NCBI GenBank assembly: GCA_002373595.1
Contig: DFKT01000051.1
Coordinates: 1-26,113, forward strand
Direction: 5' to 3'
DNA length: 26,113 nt
Source: Lachnospiraceae bacterium UBA3638
GTDB lineage: Bacteria; Bacillota; Clostridia; Lachnospirales; Lachnospiraceae
Both the position numbers and the translations under genes were made by a program. A model generated the notes under the pieces. That model worked only from the letters and a program-made list of their open reading frames with translations. It had not been told where the DNA came from and ran no database searches. Below, in pieces: positions 15,527 to 23,826 of this stretch. Positions within the stretch are counted from its first letter, which is position 1. Every line of letters starts with the position of its first letter.

Positions 15527-17815
15527 AAGTTCATCCTCCTTTTTTCTGAGAAGATTGATTTTTCTCTTCTTCCTGATCCTGAGAGAAGAATCCCGGCTGC
15601 CATCATAAATATCGATAAACCTCAGTCTGAGCGCATTGATCACAACAAAGAAACTCGAGAAGCTCATCGCCGCTGCGCCGTACATGGGAGTAAGACTCCA
15701 TCCCCATATCGGTATGAATACTCCGGCTGCAAGCGGGATACCGATGATATTATAAACAAACGCCCAGAACAGATTCTCTTTGATATTATTAAGCGTCCTT
15801 CTGGCAAGCCTGATCGCCGCCGGAATGTCCGCAGGGTTACTCTTCATCAGTATGACATCTGCCGCATCTATCGCAACATCCGTTCCGCTGCCTACCGCAA
15901 ACCCGATATCCGCTGCCGCAAGAGCGGGCGCATCGTTTATACCATCCCCGGTCATTATTACTCTTCCGCCGGATTCTTTTTTGAGTCTCCTTATCTCAGA
16001 TTCCTTATCACCGGGAAGGATGCCTGCTATCACATTGTCTATCCCTGCCGCTCTGGCGATGCTCCTTGCGGTTCTTTCATTGTCGCCCGACAAAAGTACA
16101 GTCTCGACGCCAAGCTTCTTGAGACTCTTGATCGCGTCATCCGCATAAGGTCTTAATCCGTCGGCAACGGAGATAACGCCCAGAAATTCGCTCTCCTTTG
16201 CAAAAAACATTACCGTCTCGCCCTTGTCGGAAAGCTCCTTTGCCTGCATCTTAACGGAATCCGGAATCTCGGCATATCCCGATATGAATCCTTCATTTCC
16301 CGCAGTCAGCACTCCGCATTCAGCGCGTCCCACCAGTCCCAATCCACTCTTGGTCTCAAGACCTTTGATCTCGTAATAAGGATAATTCTCTCCCACACAT
16401 CCTGAAATAGCCTTGGAGAGAGGATGTGAGCTCAGTCTCTCAAGTGAAAAAGCACACTTTAAAAGTTCGTTATATACGACTCCCTCATAGGGATATATGC
16501 CTTTTACCGTGGGATATCCTTCAGTGATGGTTCCCGTCTTATCCAGAGCCATGATCTCGGCTCTTCCCGTCTCCTCAAGGATCGCAGCGGATTTAAAAAG
16601 TATGCCCGACTTTGCACCGACTCCGCATCCCGCCATGATAGCCACAGGTGTGGCGAGTCCCAGTGCGCAGGGGCAGCTTATAACAAGCACACAGATCGCT
16701 CTTGTAAGTGAAAACTCCACATCCGCACCTGCACATATCCAGACGATAAATGTAAGCAGCGAGATCATCATAACAGTCGGAACAAATATCGCTGCTATCC
16801 TGTCCGCTGTTCTCGCTATGGGAGCCTTGGTTGCCGTCGCATCGGAAACCATCTCGATGATGCCGGCAAGCGTGGAATCCTTTCCGACTCCGACTGCACT
16901 TACCTGCATATATCCGCTCTTTACCGTTGAGGCGGATATCACTCTGTCCCCCACGCCCTTATCTATCGGCATACTCTCTCCGGTGAGTGCGGATTCATCC
17001 ACGGAACCGTTGCCCGAGATGACCACTCCATCCGCGGGTACTCTGTTTCCGGCACGCAGTACAAATACATCTCTTTTCTCAAGTTCCGCAAGCGGAATCC
17101 TGACTTCCTTATTATCTCTGATGATAACAGCAGTCTCGGGTGCCAGTTTCATCAGACTCTTAAGCGCATCTCCCGTCTTTGCCTTCGATACGGTCTCAAG
17201 TAGTTTGCCGACCGTAATGAGTGTGAGTATCATCGCCGAAGAATCAAAATAAAAGTGAAGGTCATACCCTCTGTCCGTTTCCATGGCGATGAGCGCAAGT
17301 GCAAGAATGCTGTAAATATATGACGCTCCGCTTCCAAGCGCTACAAGAGTGTCCATATTGGGCACACCTGAATTAAGAGCCTTGAATCCTCCGATAAAGA
17401 ATTTGTTATTGACAGCTATTACAAACGCGGCAAGTATCATCTGAATGATACCGTTCGGCAGGACATCCTCCATAAATTCAGGAACGGGAGCTCCGAGCAT
17501 CTCCCTTCCCATAGAGATATACATAAGAGGAACCATGAAAAGACCCGACAGAACGAGTCGTATGATCATATTCTTCTTTTCACTTCCCGCAGCGCGACCT
17601 TCCTGAAGTTCGGATCCTTCAAGAACTCTCGCTCCGTACCCGGCCTTTCTGACAGCCGCTATAACTCTCTGTGGATCGGCTTTTCCGTCAACGCCCATCC
17701 TGCCGGTCACAAGATTGACGGCGCACGAAGATACTCCGGGTATCTCGGATACCGCTTTCTCAACACGCGCCTTACAAGCGGCGCAGCTCATTCCCGTTAC
17801 TTCATATCTATCCAT
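15317..17815 (-). CDS. copA: P1B-type copper-exporting ATPase with fused C-terminal CopZ-like domain
   Basis: 832 residues. An N-terminal heavy-metal domain carries GMSCAAC (C11, C14). About eight membrane helices follow, with the transport motif CPC (381-383). The actuator loop has TGES (278-281), the phosphorylation site is DKTGT (D425), the nucleotide-binding HP is at 464-465, and the hinge is GDGINDAP (623-630). The CPC plus HP pattern marks a Cu(I) exporter. After the last helix a basic linker (740-762) leads to a second heavy-metal domain (764-832) with GMMCEHC (C775, C778). A C-terminal metal domain is unusual and looks like a CopZ chaperone joined in frame. The linker holds a slippery A-AAA-AAG heptamer and a full internal ribosome binding site. 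The upstream SD is weak (GAGG, about 12 bases before the ATG). Confidence 0.95.
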   Translation of the reverse strand: MDRYEVTGMSCAACKARVEKAVSEIPGVSSCAVNLVTGRMGVDGKADPQRVIAAVRKAGYGARVLEGSELQEGRAAGSEKKNMIIRLVLSGLFMVPLMYISMGREMLGAPVPEFMEDVLPNGIIQMILAAFVIAVNNKFFIGGFKALNSGVPNMDTLVALGSGASYIYSILALALIAMETDRGYDLHFYFDSSAMILTLITVGKLLETVSKAKTGDALKSLMKLAPETAVIIRDNKEVRIPLAELEKRDVFVLRAGNRVPADGVVISGNGSVDESALTGESMPIDKGVGDRVISASTVKSGYMQVSAVGVGKDSTLAGIIEMVSDATATKAPIARTADRIAAIFVPTVMMISLLTFIVWICAGADVEFSLTRAICVLVISCPCALGLATPVAIMAGCGVGAKSGILFKSAAILEETGRAEIMALDKTGTITEGYPTVKGIYPYEGVVYNELLKCAFSLERLSSHPLSKAISGCVGENYPYYEIKGLETKSGLGLVGRAECGVLTAGNEGFISGYAEIPDSVKMQAKELSDKGETVMFFAKESEFLGVISVADGLRPYADDAIKSLKKLGVETVLLSGDNERTARSIARAAGIDNVIAGILPGDKESEIRRLKKESGGRVIMTGDGINDAPALAAADIGFAVGSGTDVAIDAADVILMKSNPADIPAAIRLARRTLNNIKENLFWAFVYNIIGIPLAAGVFIPIWGWSLTPMYGAAAMSFSSFFVVINALRLRFIDIYDGSRDSSLRIRKKRKINLLRKKEDELMEKTLHIKGMMCEHCEATVKKALEAVDGVKSATADHNTGTAVVELNTAVSDEALTAAVTAKDYVVEKIG
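15531..15546 (-). other. Slippery A-run with overlapping ribosome binding site at the copA/copZ junction
   Basis: The zero-frame codons are AGA AAA AAG, so the heptamer A-AAA-AAG is in the register used by -1 frameshifting in bacterial dnaX. It overlaps AAGGAGG. A -1 slip gives two glycines and a TGA at 15531-15533, ending CopA after about 761 residues without the second metal domain. Insertion of one A would do the same. Confidence 0.6.
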
Positions 17816-17837
17816 TTGGTACTGTAGCCTCTCACAT

Positions 17838-17851
17838 TTAGCATATGCTAA
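17838..17851. promoter_or_regulatory. Perfect 14-bp palindrome in the copA leader, probable operator
   Basis: TTAGCATATGCTAA is fully self-complementary and lies about 11-24 bases downstream of the predicted transcription start and before the copA start codon. Position and symmetry suit a metal-responsive dimeric repressor. It does not match the CopY TACAnnTGTA box, nor a GC-rich CsoR site. The TTAG/CTAA ends recall DtxR-type sites, which is only a resemblance. Confidence 0.6.
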
Positions 17852-17868
17852 CTATTCAAAACAACGCT

Positions 17869-17874
17869 ATTATA
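17869..17874 (-). promoter_or_regulatory. Extended -10 of the copA promoter
   Basis: TGA-TATAAT on the minus strand is a perfect extended -10. No good -35 lies 17 bases upstream, which is common for extended -10 promoters. It is in the 83-bp gap after the membrane protein gene. Confidence 0.6.
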
Positions 17875-17898
17875 TCACAAATCAAAAAACTCTTCGCA

Positions 17899-19551
17899 TT
17901 ACCTCTTAGAATGTGACCAGGGATCCAGAGCAGTCATAAGTATGACAGGAAGCACAAGCAGGATCGGATAGACATATCTCATACACGCTACCGGCCCTGC
18001 AAGAAATGTCAGCCAGTATAGAAATGTCAGTTTTGCCTCAGTTCCCCTGCCTCCCCTTATATAGATCACGAGCGAAGCAAAAAGAAGGATCATAAAAACA
18101 AGCGCCGGCGAAAAGATCACTTTAAGTATCGCATTTGTCCCAAATATCTCTCCGGTCGCAAATCTCTCAAGCCTGTTATATTCACCTTCGAAAACACTTC
18201 TGTACGAAGGCTGCTCGGCAAAGTAATCGGAAATCTCTGTTTCGACATATCTCTTTTTGGTTCCGGGATCGGGAACATCACTTCCCAGATACCATGATGA
18301 TATATTAAGTGATATCAGCTCGCTCAGGTAATTGTCCGGATGCTTTATCATCAGATCTGCCCAGAGCCTAAGGAAACCCTTTTTATCACCTTCTATAGCG
18401 TCTTTATATGTTATCCTTTTGAATGTATCGGCAAGTCTCGGATTGAAATTGGCACGAAGTTTTTCCGGATCGGCATATTTTGCAAAAGCTTCTCTTTGTC
18501 GGCTGCTGAGTCCATCCTCATCAGAGAATACGGTATGCGCTATCTGCTGCATGGGAAGTGCGAGAGCTTCTCTGACATCTCCTTTTTCTATCCCGATAAG
18601 AGAATATACAGGTCCGGAGATGATCACAGAGATAAGCACAGCGATCGCTATACTCCTTATCGCAAGTATGCTCTTTGAGACTTTCTTGCCGCGGACTCTT
18701 TTCCGACCGCCCTTAAGCTCATCCTTTACGAGGAAGACAAGTAATATTGCAAAAGCATATACAGCATTGTTTCTCAAAAGAAGTGCGGTCACACCGACCG
18801 CTATCATAGGAGCACCGTACTCCTCATCCGTAAGCATCATTATGAACCATACGAAAAAGATTGCGAAAAGTGCATCCTTTGTTATCGCGAATGAGAAAAG
18901 TCTGATCGTCGGGCTTAAGAGGAAAACAAGAAATACTGCAGGAGCAAAGAGTTTTCCCGTACGTCTCCTGGACAGTCTGACCACTACTCCCGACAGGACA
19001 AACGCAAGGAGTGATAACTGCAGCAATCCGTAAGCAAACATACCTCCCTCGATGCCGTATCCCCCTTCGGGTACATCAGGTGTGCCCGGCAGTACCGACA
19101 GGATCTTTCCGATGCGTATGCATAATCCCCAGATAAATGTATGAAGAGGCGGATGGAACTTCGTGATCTTTTCGATACCGAGTGCCTGATCAGTCTGGAT
19201 CGTTATGTCATATGCGAAATTACCCGGATAGTATGCGAGAAGCGCAATAAAATAACTTACGAAAAGAGCAGCAAAACAAACGCCCCTTATCTTTGCAAGC
19301 CTCTTTGCACCGATCGTATCGGCAAGTGCCGGTCTGTCGTAATGCGAGAAAAATCTGAAAACAAAAAGGGCCGCAATATACACTGCGACCGTGATCCCTG
19401 CAAACAGACCGATGTTAAGCATAAGTGCCGATGCGGGTCTTACCAGTCCCGAAAGAGAGTCCGATGAGTATACCGCTCTTCCGACTGTGGCCTGAAATGC
19501 AATGAAAAGAGCAAGTATAAGAGATGATATCCTTATCCTTTTTACCAGCAT
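17899..19551 (-). CDS. Polytopic membrane protein, DUF6020-like / GT-C glycosyltransferase-like
   Basis: 550 residues with about ten or more hydrophobic helices and one large hydrophilic loop (about 315-460). Conserved-looking motifs are ALLAYYPGNFAYD (about 103-115) and ITKFHPPLHTFIWG (about 128-141), the latter placed like the periplasmic loop of GT-C fold enzymes. It resembles DUF6020 proteins, which are often large glycosyltransferase-like membrane proteins of unknown substrate. The start overlaps the end of the methionine aminopeptidase gene by 10 bases (ATGCTGGTAA), with GAGG four bases ahead, so translation is coupled. Lipid-linked sugar transfer to a cell-surface polymer is possible but inferred. 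I see no terminator before the copA promoter. Confidence 0.65.
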   Translation of the reverse strand: MLVKRIRISSLILALFIAFQATVGRAVYSSDSLSGLVRPASALMLNIGLFAGITVAVYIAALFVFRFFSHYDRPALADTIGAKRLAKIRGVCFAALFVSYFIALLAYYPGNFAYDITIQTDQALGIEKITKFHPPLHTFIWGLCIRIGKILSVLPGTPDVPEGGYGIEGGMFAYGLLQLSLLAFVLSGVVVRLSRRRTGKLFAPAVFLVFLLSPTIRLFSFAITKDALFAIFFVWFIMMLTDEEYGAPMIAVGVTALLLRNNAVYAFAILLVFLVKDELKGGRKRVRGKKVSKSILAIRSIAIAVLISVIISGPVYSLIGIEKGDVREALALPMQQIAHTVFSDEDGLSSRQREAFAKYADPEKLRANFNPRLADTFKRITYKDAIEGDKKGFLRLWADLMIKHPDNYLSELISLNISSWYLGSDVPDPGTKKRYVETEISDYFAEQPSYRSVFEGEYNRLERFATGEIFGTNAILKVIFSPALVFMILLFASLVIYIRGGRGTEAKLTFLYWLTFLAGPVACMRYVYPILLVLPVILMTALDPWSHSKR

Positions 19552-20474
19552 AAAACCTCAGTACCGTCCTCTGTGACGAGCACCATTATCTCCCACTGTG
19601 CGGAAAGCTTACCGTCCTTGGTGTATACTTCCCAGTTATTCTTGTCATCTATATAGATGTCTTCTTTTCCCATATTGACCATGGGCTCTATCGTAAATAT
19701 CATACCCGGCACGAGCAGCATCTCCTCGCCCCGCTTTGAATGATATCCGACCCAGGGTTCCTCGTGGAATTCAAGCCCTACGCCGTGTCCGCCTATCTCA
19801 CGCACTACGGTATATCCGTTATCATAGCAGTGATCATGCACAGCCTGGCCCATATCTCCGAGATATCCCCAGGGCTTTGTCGCCTTTAGCCCTTCGTATA
19901 CGGCCTCCCTGGTCACATCGACAAGCCTTTTCGCCTCGGGATCCACATTTCCTATGCAGAACATTCTCGACGAATCTGAGAAGTATCCGTCAAGTATAGT
20001 CGAGCAGTCAACATTTACGATATCGCCATCCTTAAGTATCACATCGGGGCTGGGAAATCCGTGGCATACCTGGCTGTTGACCGAAGTACATACGCTGTAA
20101 GGATACCCTTCATAATCAAGAGGAGCTGCTATAGCGCCCGCTTCCTTCGTTATGCGAACCACAATATCATCTATCGCACTCGTAGGCATACCAACGCAGA
20201 TCTTCTTTTCTATCTCATCAAGGATCGCGATATTTACTTTACAGCTTTCCTTTATCTTCTCTATCTGAGCGGGAGTCTTGATGATATCATGCTCGGGTAC
20301 TATATGGCCTTCCAGCTTTAACTTCCTGATCCTGTCATCAAAAGCCGCATGACAGGCTTTGTACTTCTTACCGCTGCCGCACCAGCAAGCATCGTTTCTG
20401 CCCATCTTTGCGACTCTTTGTTCAACCGGTCCCGCATTATTTGCATTTAACGCTCTTTGTCCGAGCTTACTCAT
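19542..20474 (-). CDS. map: Type I methionine aminopeptidase with N-terminal SEC-C zinc motif
   Basis: 310 residues. The first 55 carry a SEC-C zinc motif, RNDACWCGSGKKYKACH (ligands C30, C32, C41, H42), which in such enzymes is thought to dock near the ribosome. The catalytic domain (about 65-310) has all five metal ligands: D156 (VNVDCS), D167 (YFSDSS), H230 (GGHGVG), E263 (FTIEPM) and E295 (QWEI), plus H138 in VCHGFP. It removes the initiator methionine from new proteins. It lies 42 bases after nrdG and overlaps the membrane protein gene. The ribosome binding site is weak (GGCGG about 10 bases upstream). A second, SEC-C-free map near ribosomal protein genes would be usual, so this may be an accessory copy. 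Confidence 0.95.
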   Translation of the reverse strand: MSKLGQRALNANNAGPVEQRVAKMGRNDACWCGSGKKYKACHAAFDDRIRKLKLEGHIVPEHDIIKTPAQIEKIKESCKVNIAILDEIEKKICVGMPTSAIDDIVVRITKEAGAIAAPLDYEGYPYSVCTSVNSQVCHGFPSPDVILKDGDIVNVDCSTILDGYFSDSSRMFCIGNVDPEAKRLVDVTREAVYEGLKATKPWGYLGDMGQAVHDHCYDNGYTVVREIGGHGVGLEFHEEPWVGYHSKRGEEMLLVPGMIFTIEPMVNMGKEDIYIDDKNNWEVYTKDGKLSAQWEIMVLVTEDGTEVLCW

Positions 20475-20516
20475 CTTTGTCTTTCCGCCTTTCAGTCATA
20501 AGTCAGCAAAAGATCT

Positions 20517-21041
20517 TTACTTCGGATCTTCGATAATGACGACTTCTCCCTTTTTCATCGACTCTTTGACATCGATTATACGCTGATTCTCAGAGCCTCT
20601 GAACTTAAGTTTGAGATTTTTCTTTTCAAGAACAAACTCTCCGTCCACGAAAACATCGATCATCGTGAGAAGCTCAGCGACGATCTCATCTGTCTTCGCC
20701 CATTTGAGAAGATCCTCATCAAAGAGATATCCCGTATAGCACCATATCTCCTTGTCCGGGAAGCGGTTCCTTATACGACGGCACAACGAAAGCACCGTCG
20801 GCCGGTTCTCCGGTTCCATCGGTTCCCCTCCGAGAAAAGTAAAGCCCCGGATGTATGAATGATCCAGGGCTTCAAGTATTTCATGTTCTGTGGCATCCGT
20901 ATACGGACTGCCGAATGCAAAGTCCCATGTCTCGGGATTGAAACATCCTTTGCAGTGATGAGTACAGCCGCTGACAAATATGCTGACTCTTACACCCGGC
21001 CCGTCCGCTACGTCTGTCTTCTTGATGACACCGTAATTCAT
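20517..21041 (-). CDS. nrdG: Anaerobic ribonucleotide reductase activating protein
   Basis: 174 residues, a radical SAM enzyme with the [4Fe-4S] motif C26-THH-C30-KG-C33 in VSGCTHHCKGCFNPETW and the SAM-binding FLGGEPM. It uses SAM and an electron to install the glycyl radical on NrdD under anoxic conditions. AAAGG lies 7 bases before the ATG. It starts 18 bases after nrdD, the standard order. Confidence 0.96.
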   Translation of the reverse strand: MNYGVIKKTDVADGPGVRVSIFVSGCTHHCKGCFNPETWDFAFGSPYTDATEHEILEALDHSYIRGFTFLGGEPMEPENRPTVLSLCRRIRNRFPDKEIWCYTGYLFDEDLLKWAKTDEIVAELLTMIDVFVDGEFVLEKKNLKLKFRGSENQRIIDVKESMKKGEVVIIEDPK

Positions 21042-21059
21042 TGATCAGCCTTTAAAGAT

Positions 21060-23207
21060 TTACAGGTGCAATACCCTCGATTTGATTTCTTTGGTCTTTC
21101 CGGTATTCCAGAAATTCTCTCCGAGATATCCGCAGGTACGCCTGGTTACGTTCATCTTGGAGTGATCACGGTTGTGGCACTGAGGGCACTCCCACTCATT
21201 ATTGTCATTGATCTGGATCTCTCCGTCGTATCCGCATACATGGCAGTAATCGGACTTGGTATTGAACTCACCGTACTGGATGTTCTCGTAGATGTATTTG
21301 ATAAGCTCCTCGATAGCAGGGATATTGTTGATAAGGCTGGGTACCTCTACATAGCTGATAGCACCACCGAGTGAGAGATCCTGGAACTGACTCTCGAAGG
21401 AGAATTTCTCGAATGCATCGATCTTCTCGCGAACATCAACATGGTAAGAGTTGGTGTAATATCCCTTGTCGGTAACATTGGGGATGTCGCCGAACTTCTC
21501 TCTGTCGATACGAGCGAAACGGTAGCAGAGGCTCTCTGCGGGAGTTCCGTAAAGTGCGAAACCGATATTGGTCTCTTTCTTCCAGCGTACCGTGGTATCG
21601 CGAAGCTTGTTCATAAGGCGAAGAGCGAACTCCTTGCCTACGGGATCGGTGTGAGAACATCCCTTCATGAGGTAAGTTGTCTCGTAGATACCGATATATC
21701 CGAGGGAAATTGAAGAATATCCGCCATAGAGGAACTTGTCGATCTTCTCTCCCTTTGCAAGTCTGGAAATAGCACCGTACTGCCAGTGGATAGGCGATAC
21801 ATCACTGGTGATGCCAAGGAGCGCTTTGTGTCTGCACATAAGAGCTTCAAAGCAGAGCTGAAGTCTCTCCTCGAGGAGGCTCCAGAACTTATCCTCATCT
21901 CCTTTTGCAAGGATTCCGATCTGAGGAAGGTTAATGGATACAACGCCTTGGTTAAAGCGTCCTTCGAATTTGTAATTGCCATCCTCATCCTTCCAGGGAG
22001 CAAGGAATGAACGGCATCCCATGCATGAGAATACATTTCCTTCGTAATTCTCGCGCATCTTCTTTGCAGAGATATAGTCGGGATACATGCGCTTTGCAGA
22101 GCACTGTGCTGCAAGGTGGGTCACATAATCATACTTTCCGCCCTTTAAGCAGTTGTTCTCATCAAGAACATAGATGAGCTTGGGGAATGCGGGAGTGACA
22201 TATACATCCTTCTCATTCTTGATCCCCTCGATACGCTGACGAAGGATCTCCTCGATGATCATGACTGTCTCATTTACGTAAGGATCCTGATCATCAATGT
22301 GAAGGAAGAGCGTTACGAAAGGAGACTGTCCGTTGGTGGTCATGAGGGTGTTGATCTGATACTGGATGGTCTGAACACCGCTCTTGAGCTCATCCTGGAC
22401 ACGAAGATGCACTATCCTGCTCTTCTCCTCGTAACTCATAGTATCTCCGAATTCCTCATCGAGCTGACGCATGAACTTGTCATGGCTCTTTCTGAGGTAC
22501 TTTCCGAGATGCTTGATATTTACAGACTGTCCGCCGTACTGATTGGATGCGACAGCAGCAATGATCTGGGTGGTAACGGTACATGCTACCTGGAAACTCT
22601 TGGGAGACTCGATCATCTTGCCGTTGATAGAGGTTCCGTTGTCGAGCATATCCTGAATATTTATAAGACAACAGTTAAAGATGGGTTGGATGAAATAATC
22701 CGCATCATGGAAGTGAAGGACTCCGTTATCGTGAGCAAGTGCGATGTGCTCGGGAAGGAGAAGTCTTCTGGTAACGTCCCTTGAAACTTCGCCGGCGATG
22801 TAATCACGCTGAGTCGATGCAAGGCGGGTATTCTTGTTGGAATTCTCCTCCGCAAGCTCCTTATTCTCGTTGCGAATAAGCTTAAGTATGGACTCATCGG
22901 TGGTATTCTGCTGACGAAGAAGGCTTCTCTGATAACGATATACGATATACTTCTTCGCGAGGTTGTACTTGTTGTGAGAAACAAGTCTCTCCTCTATCAT
23001 GTCCTGGATGTGCTCAACGGTCAGATGCTTGCCCGCAACCTCAACTGCTGCAGCTCCTTCCGCTTCTACATCCTTGAGGATCATAGCGATGAGGTCGTCA
23101 TCAGCCCTTTCCTCCTCAATTACCTCATTGTTTGCCTTGTGGATAGCGTCAACTATCTTTCTGGCCTCGTAGGGAACCACCCTACCGTCTCTCTTCTGAA
23201 TCTTCAT
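21060..23207 (-). CDS. nrdD: Anaerobic (class III) ribonucleoside-triphosphate reductase
   Basis: 715 residues from the chosen start. An ATP-cone regulatory domain (about 1-95, MKIQKRDGRVVPYEARKI) precedes the ten-stranded glycyl-radical barrel. Near the C-terminus four zinc cysteines (C655, C658, C674, C677) precede RRTCGYLGENFWNTG, whose G693 is the radical site. It makes deoxynucleoside triphosphates without oxygen. The frame is open for 21 more codons upstream to a TTG at 23270, but no ribosome binding site is there. The ATG at 23205-23207 has GGAG six bases ahead and begins with the conserved ATP-cone sequence. The promoter lies about 160 bases upstream, with two candidate NrdR boxes. 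Confidence 0.97.
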   Translation of the reverse strand: MKIQKRDGRVVPYEARKIVDAIHKANNEVIEEERADDDLIAMILKDVEAEGAAAVEVAGKHLTVEHIQDMIEERLVSHNKYNLAKKYIVYRYQRSLLRQQNTTDESILKLIRNENKELAEENSNKNTRLASTQRDYIAGEVSRDVTRRLLLPEHIALAHDNGVLHFHDADYFIQPIFNCCLINIQDMLDNGTSINGKMIESPKSFQVACTVTTQIIAAVASNQYGGQSVNIKHLGKYLRKSHDKFMRQLDEEFGDTMSYEEKSRIVHLRVQDELKSGVQTIQYQINTLMTTNGQSPFVTLFLHIDDQDPYVNETVMIIEEILRQRIEGIKNEKDVYVTPAFPKLIYVLDENNCLKGGKYDYVTHLAAQCSAKRMYPDYISAKKMRENYEGNVFSCMGCRSFLAPWKDEDGNYKFEGRFNQGVVSINLPQIGILAKGDEDKFWSLLEERLQLCFEALMCRHKALLGITSDVSPIHWQYGAISRLAKGEKIDKFLYGGYSSISLGYIGIYETTYLMKGCSHTDPVGKEFALRLMNKLRDTTVRWKKETNIGFALYGTPAESLCYRFARIDREKFGDIPNVTDKGYYTNSYHVDVREKIDAFEKFSFESQFQDLSLGGAISYVEVPSLINNIPAIEELIKYIYENIQYGEFNTKSDYCHVCGYDGEIQINDNNEWECPQCHNRDHSKMNVTRRTCGYLGENFWNTGKTKEIKSRVLHL

Positions 23208-23260
23208 CCTTTTCTCCCATCCATTTCGTTGTGTAACAAACATCCTTCCGGAAACGCGCA

Positions 23261-23283
23261 AAAAGAGCAAAGAACGCTCTCTT
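23261..23283 (-). other. Terminator-like hairpin in the nrdD leader
   Basis: On the minus strand AAGAGAGC and GCTCTTTT pair over 8 positions (one G-U) around a 7-base loop, with the T-run inside and just after the 3' arm. It lies between the nrdD promoter and its start codon. A weak attenuator is possible; stability is modest. Confidence 0.3.
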
Positions 23284-23313
23284 ATTGGTTGAAAACCCCA
23301 TTTTTTCGCGTTT

Positions 23314-23331
23314 TATACAAGATTTGGTAGC
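23314..23331 (-). promoter_or_regulatory. Candidate NrdR box 2
   Basis: GCTACCAAATCTTGTATA on the minus strand aligns with box 1 (CTAC at the left, CTTG/ATTG near the right). It lies 33 bases downstream of box 1, about three helical turns, the spacing expected for tandem NrdR sites. Confidence 0.5.
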
Positions 23332-23346
23332 ACCTATTTGATTTTC

Positions 23347-23364
23347 TATCAATATCTTGTAGTT
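23347..23364 (-). promoter_or_regulatory. Candidate NrdR box 1
   Basis: ACTACAAGATATTGATAG on the minus strand is an imperfect palindrome around an AT-rich centre, of the NrdR type. It begins 4 bases after the -10 box and so covers the expected transcription start, where binding would repress. nrdR itself is not in the window. Confidence 0.55.
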
Positions 23365-23368
23365 CCCA

Positions 23369-23397
23369 TTATAGATATGGTAGGGAAAAAAATCAAG
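23369..23397 (-). promoter_or_regulatory. Promoter of the nrdDG operon
   Basis: On the minus strand TTGATT (23392-23397) and TATAAT (23369-23374) are separated by 17 bases. The leader to the nrdD start is about 155 bases and holds two candidate NrdR boxes and a hairpin. Confidence 0.75.
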
Positions 23398-23419
23398 TAA
23401 ATTATGAAAATTTTGTGTC

Positions 23420-23815
23420 CTATTTTCCGAACGAGAACATTTTGCCGAATTTCTCCAGTGTTTCGGACGCATCGTTAAGATTCTCGATGGCCTTTTCAAG
23501 CTCCTCCGGATCAAGTGCTTTCAGCGTTTCGTTCATTGACTTTATGTCAAAAGAGTTGATCGTGTCCTGAATCGCATCAAAATCGACACTGTTCATGGAA
23601 TCGCTGATGTTTTTGACATCGGCTGTAACGCCCTTTAAGTCTATCGCAGTCAACTGATCAACCACGGGGGTAATAGTCTTTGTAAGCTTTACTCCTACGC
23701 ATACCAGCACTATGACAGCTACCGCGCATATCCCGCAGATGATCTGCGTAATGATGAGCGATACCTTAAGACCCTTTATCTGTTTCTCCAAACTGCTGAT
23801 CTGTTCCTGTTCCAT
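23420..23815 (-). CDS. Small single-pass membrane protein with coiled-coil tail, unknown function
   Basis: 131 residues. A short charged N-terminus (1-17) precedes one strongly hydrophobic helix (about 18-42, with IITQIICGICAVAVIVLV). The remaining 90 residues are helical, with repeated Asp/Asn/Leu/Ile-rich segments such as VDFDAIQDTINSFDIKSM and LDPEELEKAIENLNDA, suggesting a coiled coil. The layout recalls DUF948/YtxG-like proteins, though I cannot confirm the family. AGGAGG lies 7 bases before the ATG. It follows the J-domain gene by 11 bases and is the last gene of the DUF5685 cluster. No terminator is visible after it. Confidence 0.75.
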   Translation of the reverse strand: MEQEQISSLEKQIKGLKVSLIITQIICGICAVAVIVLVCVGVKLTKTITPVVDQLTAIDLKGVTADVKNISDSMNSVDFDAIQDTINSFDIKSMNETLKALDPEELEKAIENLNDASETLEKFGKMFSFGK

Positions 23816-23826
23816 TTCCTATCCTC

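Noticed and set aside
16497..17252. Plus-strand frame of 251 codons, Ser/Thr/Ala/Pro-rich, opposite copA
   Set aside because: Its composition is that of a reverse-complemented membrane ATPase. The copA frame explains the region fully.
17846..17915. Terminator for the membrane protein gene in the T-rich segment before copA
   Set aside because: There is a T-run (TTTTTT on the minus strand) but no stem precedes it that pairs properly.
23208..23270. 21-codon N-terminal extension of NrdD from a TTG
   Set aside because: No ribosome binding site precedes the TTG, the extension does not resemble the ATP-cone start, and a well-placed GGAG precedes the ATG at 23207.
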